The notes beneath the pieces were generated by a model. That model was not told the origin of the DNA. It was given only the letters and a program-made list of their open reading frames with translations, and searched no databases. This document shows positions 58,202 through 64,000 of a DNA stretch of 64,000 nt, piece after piece; position 1 is the stretch's first letter, and every line of letters starts with the position of its first letter. The position numbers and the translations under genes are program-made. The stretch covers positions 1,302,001 through 1,366,000 of the forward strand of contig CAUWAG010000012.1 in the NCBI GenBank assembly GCA_963556695.1, given 5' to 3'. This stretch comes from Anthostomella pinea (lineage: Eukaryota > Ascomycota > Sordariomycetes > Xylariales > Xylariaceae).

Positions 58202-59176
58202 TCAAATCCAACTTTGCCCCGTCCTCTGCACCCATGCTTCGTATTCCTCCGGCTCCTTCCCCAGCAACTTAACTTGCTCCCCATACTCCTGCTCACTCAT
58301 TCCGAACCCAACCTTTTCAAACATCTCATACATCATTCTCAGATCCCTGCCCCAGCCGCTCTTCTCGGCATTGGGCCGTCCGCCCCCAATCATGCTCTCG
58401 AAGTGGTTCTCAAAGCTTAGCAGGCCAGCTTCGTCACTACGGCACATGTTGATAGCCTTCCCGCCAAGGGCTGTGGACCAGAGGGCCGTGACGTCGGAAT
58501 CGGTGAAGCGGCGCAGCGAGCCGATCATCACTTTCTTCCCGCCCCATTTCTCGGTGGCGAGGAAGGCGTTGCAGGCTGCAAGGGCGATGTCCGAAGTGTT
58601 CACCCTGCTCACGCCCTTCGTGCCAAGCGGCTCGTCGAAGAATCCATCCTTCAGCATACTGCCCTTGCTCCTCACATCGTTGCTCATGAACAGCGTCGGC
58701 CCCAAGACGGTAGTCGTCCACGGGAACTCGGCATACGCAAGCTTCTGCTCGATCAGGGGTTTGACCAAGACGTGTCCGGCGGAGCAGATGCTCAGGAGGT
58801 TTCGGAAACCTTCGGGACTCACGTAGTCGCCGCAGGCCGAGAGGTAGACCAAGTGCTTCACTGTCCCCGCCCGCTGCATGGCGTCGAGGAAGTTGAGCGT
58901 GGTGAAGATCTCGTCGGAGCCGGTGAGGCAGAGGAAGACGGAGTCGACGTTGTGGGTGGTCAGGAGAGACTGGATCCATTGGGCGTCCTTGATGTTGCCT
59001 TGTTCTATTGCAGTGTTCCCGGCTGAAGCTGTGCTTGGGAGCTTTGACTTGAGGCGCTCGGCGTTGGAGGTGGGCAGGACGACCTTGATGCCATCGTGAG
59101 AGAGGAGCTGCGGGACGAGTTCAGAGCCGATATTGCCTGCTGCGGCTGTGACGAGGATGGTGCGTTGAGCTGCCAT
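58202..59176 (-). CDS. NmrA-like NAD(P)-binding oxidoreductase
   Basis: A single exon of 324 aa from the ATG at 59176. The N-terminal Rossmann motif TILVTAAAGNIGSELVPQLL has the atypical-SDR GxxGxxG-like loop (AAAGNIG). The next strand ends with a Ser (VVLPTSNAERL), where dinucleotide 2'-phosphate or ribose is read. Further blocks are NVDSVFLCLTGSDEI, HLVYLSACGDYVSP, TTTVLGPTLFMSND and VNTSDIALAACNAFL. The canonical YxxxK pair of classical SDRs is absent, as in NmrA/HSCARG sensors and related reductases. Candidate roles are redox sensing or NAD(P)H-dependent reduction; the sequence does not decide. The C-terminal helix (MYEMFEKVGFGMSEQEY) is family-like. The frame is intact. Confidence 0.83.
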   Translation of the reverse strand: MAAQRTILVTAAAGNIGSELVPQLLSHDGIKVVLPTSNAERLKSKLPSTASAGNTAIEQGNIKDAQWIQSLLTTHNVDSVFLCLTGSDEIFTTLNFLDAMQRAGTVKHLVYLSACGDYVSPEGFRNLLSICSAGHVLVKPLIEQKLAYAEFPWTTTVLGPTLFMSNDVRSKGSMLKDGFFDEPLGTKGVSRVNTSDIALAACNAFLATEKWGGKKVMIGSLRRFTDSDVTALWSTALGGKAINMCRSDEAGLLSFENHFESMIGGGRPNAEKSGWGRDLRMMYEMFEKVGFGMSEQEYGEQVKLLGKEPEEYEAWVQRTGQSWI

Positions 59177-60157
59177 GATCTTGAATTGGAAGAGTTTATG
59201 CTTTGTAGAACTGGCGAGCCTGGGGTGACTTATGGTTCGTGCCTATATATCCATAGATCTCATTGCATTGACATCTGCGTTCAACCTCCAACAGAACACC
59301 GTCGGAACGCCGACAGAATTGATGCTTTGTAGAGCTGGCGGTGCTGGGCACGCTCAGTACCTTATGTTGGTCAGCCGTAGGATCAGGCGCCCCATATGAC
59401 GAACCTAGGTAGCCAATGGCATTGACCGTCTCTCTCGGCCGTATCGTGCTTTCGGCCTGAGTTTCGAAGCGCGAGACCCGTATATTAGAAAGCAATCGCT
59501 GAGGGCTAGTATGAAGGATATGAGAAGCACCTACCTTCCATCGCAGATGGTGCTGCCGCCCTGCACATCATACCAACCCCGACGGAACCTCCCACGGAAC
59601 CTCCCACGGAACACCGTCGGATCCTACTCCCCAACATCCATCTCATCATCCTCATACTTACTGCTGAATCTTAATACCCTCATCCATCTGCTCGGCATCA
59701 GAGGCGCTGGCCCTAGAACCAGCCTCAGCCCTCAGCCTCTTCCATCTCCTTGTCCACTTCCTGCGCCGCAAAGTTCTCATACCCTTCGAGAGATAGTAAC
59801 TGATGATATCGTTCAACATCCTCTCGAGCTCTGTGTGAAGTCCTTCGCGCAGGGAAGAGGAGCGGAGGGTAGGTTATTCGTACCTACCAATGACAGTCAG
59901 CACGGTCGCAATCCGTCTTTCTAAGGACAGGTTGGACTTTTACTCTAAATTCGTGCTCATCTCACGCTGTTCCATAAGTTGAACACTCACTCTCCCCTAA
60001 CCCCGCCCTCATCTGGGATGCGCCACGCATTCATGATAGGTGGGTGAATTAACTGTATGCTCAATTGATATGCTAGTACTCCCATGTCCTCCCACGAACT
60101 CCAAGAAACTCCGGTCAGCCTGTCCCAAGCAAAACCCCTCTGAAAGTAGGTCAACTA
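59177..60157. other. Spacer with short repeats
   Basis: About 980 bp. A segment TATGCTTTGTAGAACTGGCG near 59199 recurs with changes near 59319. A CCTCCCACGGAA unit is repeated near 59588-59612, and GGAACACCGTCGGA recurs in variant form near 59292. No gene is supported. Confidence 0.5.
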
Positions 60158-61800
60158 CTAAAAGGGGAATCCTCCCGGAAAGCCTCCTCCACCTCCACCG
60201 GAACCGAACTGGAACTTAAACTGTTGACCACCGCCGCCCTGCTGGAACATGAACGGGTTGCCACCACCACCGCCGAACGGGCTTCCTTGGAAGGGGCTCT
60301 GTTGCTCGTGCGAGTTCGGGTCGTCTCCCCGGTCGAATCTTGCCCTGAGCTCCGGGTTGCTCAGTACCTCGTACGCTTCGTTGATACCAGCCATCTTCTT
60401 CTCAGCAGCCTCCTTGGTCAGTCCTGCCTTCATGGCCTTGTCCGGGTGGTGTATCTTCGACGCCTTCCTGTATGCCGCCTTGATCTGCCGCTCGTCTGCG
60501 TCATGGGCAACCTCGAGGATCTTGTAGTAGTCCTTCGTCTTGCTGCGCTTGAGGGCAACCTGAGCCTTCTGCATCAGAGGGTTGACGACGTTCTTCTTGT
60601 CCGGACTGGCCTCGGAAGCCTTGTTGAGTGATGCGATGCAGGCATCGAAGTCCTCGGCATCCAATTGAGTCTTTGCTTTATGCAGCAGTCCATAGAACGA
60701 GTTCTCGTTCAGCTCCAGCGCTTCGACACAGTATGTGTCTGCCTTCTTTCCATTTGCCTAAATTTACGTCAGCGAGTGGTACTTGATGGCCTCAGAAGAC
60801 TACGACTGACCTCGTAATAAGCTTGGCACGCAGTCTCGACCAGCCTTGTGAGCAGAGCGTTTGGCGCCTTTTCCGGGATAATGCCATCCTGTTTCAACTC
60901 CTTGACCTGCTCCTTGACTTCGTTGATCAAGCCAGGCTCCTCACCAGACGGTACCAATAGCTTGACGCCCGACATGGGCTGTTTCTTCTCCAGAGACTTG
61001 TCGACCCTGGCCAACATCTTTTCGACGCTCTTCTCCTGCTTCATCAACTTCTTGCAGTTCTTGGAGTCAGGATCCGAATGCAGACACTTCTTTATCTGTC
61101 CCAGCCCCTGCTCCAGATCACCAAGGCCGTAGAAGGTAGTAGCCGATATCCGCATATGCGGCGTGGTGTCTCCGGGCTTCATTTGTAAAATGTGATGCAT
61201 GTCGCCCATGCCCTCCTCAACTTCTCCCTTCTCGAAGCGACATCTTGCGCGCAGTTCTCGTAGGTGAGCGGCGCGGTTTGCGACCATGATGGCGGCGCCA
61301 GCCTGGTTGATACACTCATCCCAGTTTCCGGCTGTCGCAGCGGTCTCGGCCAAGCTCGCTGCACCCTGTGCTTCCACTATTCCCTCGAAGTCGGGGGCAT
61401 CAGGCTTCTGTTTTGCCAATAGGTATTGTTCCTTTGCGCCATCCCAGTCGGCGCCCTTGGCCTTGAGCTTGCCCAGCTGCAAATGTGCGCCCTCGAAGCC
61501 TGGCCTCAGTTGCAGAGCCTTGTTGAAATCGGATGTGGCTTGCGACGTGCGACCGAGGGAGAGGTAGGTGGTGGCGCGTTTGAAGAAGGTCAAGTAGTCC
61601 TTGGGGTCGCGGGCGATGGCGGCATCGTAGTAGACCAGGGCTTCGCTCGTTTCGCCCTTGGCCAGGTGTGTTTGCGCCGAGGATAGCAACTGCGATATGG
61701 GGGTGTCGGCAGCTATGTCGGAGGAAGACAGCGCGTCTATCAGACCGCACGAGGACAGGATGCTGGCGGCGAGAGCCAGGGTAGACAGAGGGACAATCAT
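60158..61800 (-). CDS. DNAJC3: ER TPR/J-domain co-chaperone, P58IPK/DNAJC3-like
   Basis: Two exons, 61800-60811 and 60757-60158, with a 53-nt phase-0 intron, give 529 aa. P58IPK sits in the ER lumen, binds unfolded clients through TPR repeats and passes them to BiP through its J domain. The start at 61800 is the first ATG and yields a signal peptide (MIVPLSTLALAASILSSCG). TPR units follow, for example ISQLLSSAQTHLAKGETSEA, ALVYYDAAIARDPKDYLTFF and RATTYLSLGRTSQATSDFN, with later units up to the intron and again across it (CVEALELNENSFYGLLHKAK). The J domain begins KDYYKILEV, carries the catalytic HPD (SKIHHPDKAMKAG) and the NEAYEVLSNPELRARFDRG block. A Gly/Phe-rich tail ends the protein. All elements are intact; no ER retention tetrapeptide is seen. 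Confidence 0.93.
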
Positions 61801-62300
61801 GATGACGGGACTGGCAATCAACCGAGAACGCAGGGGCGAAGCAGGGTAAGCATCAACGCGACGAGAGACTGATTACCAAGTACCTAGGCAGGTGACGAGG
61901 GTGGAAACTTGAAAGGCCAAGTAGTAGAGGGACAATGGCAAGATATAAAGTACAACTGAAGAATGAAAGATGTCCTCAAACACCGAGGAATGAATGATGA
62001 AGTGTCCTAAGGTATTGCGTACAAGTATGTCGGTTGCATGTGTTGCGCAAGCCTCTTAGCAGAGTACGCCGAATGACTGCTGGATGTAGGCGGCGGAGAA
62101 AGTACTCCCTAAACGGGCCGACCCCTGCATTGACAAGCTGGCCACTTCGATGCTCCCGGGTCTTGCCTATGTCCCTAACTATGCCTGGCCAATCTAGAGC
62201 GCGCTAGGACAAAGTGGTGCGCCACAGTCTAACCCCACGTTTCTAGGGGCTTGGCAGTCTGTCACATGCAGTCCTGAGTCCTCTTAATGCGCCCTGCAAT
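61801..62300. other. Promoter-side flank of the P58IPK gene
   Basis: 500 bp of normal composition upstream of the co-chaperone gene, followed by the abrupt start of AT-rich DNA. No gene is supported. An unfolded-protein-response element would be expected, but none is certain. Confidence 0.45.
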
Positions 62301-64000
62301 CCATGTTTATCACTTTTTATATAGTTTAAAGCTTTGTTTTAAAGTTAAAAAAGGTTTATTATTAATTATTCTTAACTTTAACTTGTTAAAAATCAGAATG
62401 TAAATATTTCTAATTTTAAATTTTCGTATATATTATAAGTAGATTTAACCAACTAGAAAGGTTATTATATTTTTAACGGCGAGTAAACTTTAAAAGAGAT
62501 TCATTCAAGTCGGTAAGGCGGTAAAAAAGGCTTTATTAAAAGAGGATAGCTGTAAAGATATTAACGGCTTTTAAAGGTATTTAAACATTTAACGAGGCGA
62601 CTTAAATTATCAAAAAACCTAAAATATAAATAATACATAAGATAAATATAAAAAAATAAGGGTTAATGTAGTAACGAGATAACAAACTAAAGTATTGATG
62701 CGTAATAAAAGAGCCTGGTATTTATAAACTAAGAAAACGATAGTAATTTAACTTATTAACGTGTAAATTATAAAAACTAGCCTTTAAACTTTTAATTTTT
62801 CGTTTTATTTAAAGTAAGTAAGTAAAGTTAGTAAACGTTTATAAAAAGGTAAGAGTTAAATTAAACATATAAGTAAGTGTTTAAAAATGATAAAAGAGGT
62901 AAAAAAAAGCTTAAAAGGTATTAATTAACGATCGATATAAAAAAGGAACGAACTTTAAAAATATTAACCTTTTTGTCACAAAATAGCAATTGACCACCAC
63001 ACCAATTGGCTAAGCTCCCCACCAAAGGATGTGGAATATTCAAGATGGCGACTGAATATTCTATGGTGGTAGATATACCTGACGTTCCACGGGCTCCAGG
63101 GCTCTGTCTCATTCGGACATACCTGTACCGTATTAGAACGTCACACTTTTTATGTTTTATTAGCTCTGACCATAATTATGAAAAATGCACTAAGCTTTTT
63201 AATTATTAGCTAGGTATATCAAACGATCGGACGATCGGTTGTTTTACGGCAAAATATATATTAACAAGCGAAAATATCAAACATAATAACTGCAAAAACG
63301 TATATACGTTTAAAGATTTATTTATAATCGGTAATATTATAAACCGTAAAAATGAATAAGTTTATATATCGCTTATAATAAGGTGATTTTTAAATTATAT
63401 ATCGTATATAATTATATATAATTTTATTTTATTCTTAATTTACTAATATAATATATCTCTTTGTAGTTATAATTTATAAAATAATAAATATGTTTAATTA
63501 ATTAAGAATAAAATAATAGTTTTGAATAATATTATTTCGTCGTTTCAAAAACCAGCTTAAAGTAAATACCTACCTACCAGTTATGTATAACCGATAAGTT
63601 TTAAGCCGTCCGATAATTAATTATATACTTATATAAAAAGACTTTAACAAGTATAATACGACGTTAAAATAAATTAAAGATGAAAAGCTGAAGGGCGTTG
63701 AAAACGAAAAGAACGAAGCGGAGTTAAAAACGACCATAAAGACAAACCAAAATTAAATACAATGTTAAAACTCTTTCCAAGTTAAAAAACGATAAAAGAA
63801 GATGGACTTTTTTAAAGGTATATTATACGAGTATCGGTAATAATTTAATGCTATTTAAAGCCGACTGTAACTCGGAAATAATTAACGACCGAATATAGTT
63901 AATAAGCGGAGGTTTTAATACTTGTAATCTTAAATCGGTTTACTTACGTATTTATACCGTTAAAAATGCTTATAATATTACGTATATTAAGAATGTTAAG
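62301..64000. repeat. AT-rich, RIP-like block to window edge
   Basis: About 1.7 kb of AT-rich DNA with the same character as the block at 16.9-18.9 kb: TpA rich, poor in CpA/TpG, with CpG retained. It runs off the window. It is interrupted by a normal-composition island at 62974-63145. The string ACCGTTAAA near 63955 also occurs at the left edge of the first block, hinting at related parent repeats. Confidence 0.85.
62974..63145. mobile_element. Second solo-LTR-like insertion in AT-rich DNA
   Basis: A 172-bp island of normal composition begins TGTCACAAAATAG and ends AGAACGTCACA, so it has TG...CA ends. It is flanked by a perfect 5-bp duplication, CTTTT (62969-62973 and 63146-63150). Its interior does not match the copia LTR or the 227-bp element, so it represents a third LTR-like family. 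A small inverted motif (GAATATTC) occurs twice inside. Confidence 0.7.

Noticed and set aside
1..64000. CRISPR array or bacterial operon structure
   Set aside because: No regularly spaced direct repeats are present, and genes are intron-containing and eukaryotic.

Overview
The window is nuclear DNA of a filamentous ascomycete (Pezizomycotina, most like a Sordariomycete). The reasons are short GT-AG introns (46 to about 210 nt, mostly 50-70), single-copy eukaryotic housekeeping genes, a HET-domain gene, a 2EXR gene, and AT-rich blocks depleted of CpA/TpG, which is the mark of repeat-induced point mutation (RIP). Exon models below were built by hand from reading frame, splice signals and family similarity.

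Layout. 0.5-8.3 kb: ATG9 (-) and COG6 (+) are divergent across a 793-bp spacer. COG6 converges on an aminoglycoside-phosphotransferase-like gene (-). 10.6-16.9 kb: a degenerate Ty1/copia retrotransposon with 173-bp LTRs and a perfect 5-bp target duplication. It abuts an AT-rich block (16.9-18.9 kb) that carries a solo-LTR-like insertion with its own perfect duplication. 18.9-23.3 kb is gene-poor except for a small secreted cysteine-rich protein (115 aa).

23.3-41.9 kb is a dense housekeeping segment: TAN1, the diacylglycerol acyltransferase LRO1, the NatC catalytic subunit NAA30, a DUF1917 protein, DPH7, a Msn5/exportin-5 karyopherin (11 exons), a SPIN90/Ldb17 actin regulator and a GFA-domain protein. 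42.8-57.8 kb is accessory in character: a frameshifted HET gene, an acidic protein with two FGK-type motifs whose last codons lie inside a small inverted-repeat element, a mitoferrin-like carrier (MRS3/4), a frameshifted unknown gene, a broken 2EXR gene and a DUF2235 (Tle1-like) hydrolase ending in a 36-bp minisatellite. 58.2-61.8 kb carries an NmrA-like oxidoreductase and an ER P58IPK-type TPR/J co-chaperone. From about 62.3 kb to the end there is a second AT-rich block, again with a solo-LTR-like insertion.

Functionally, ATG9 and COG6 both act in Golgi/endosome trafficking and autophagy. TAN1, DPH7 and NAA30 modify translation components or nascent proteins. LRO1 and the P58IPK homologue act at the ER. 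The accessory genes (HET, 2EXR, DUF2235, secreted protein) sit among transposon remnants, and three of them are broken. No complete new multi-gene system is evident. The most unusual points are the inverted-repeat element that supplies a gene's C-terminus, RIP-type LTR divergence in the copia element, two target-duplication-flanked insertions inside AT-rich DNA, and a lost zinc-ligand cysteine in the GFA protein.
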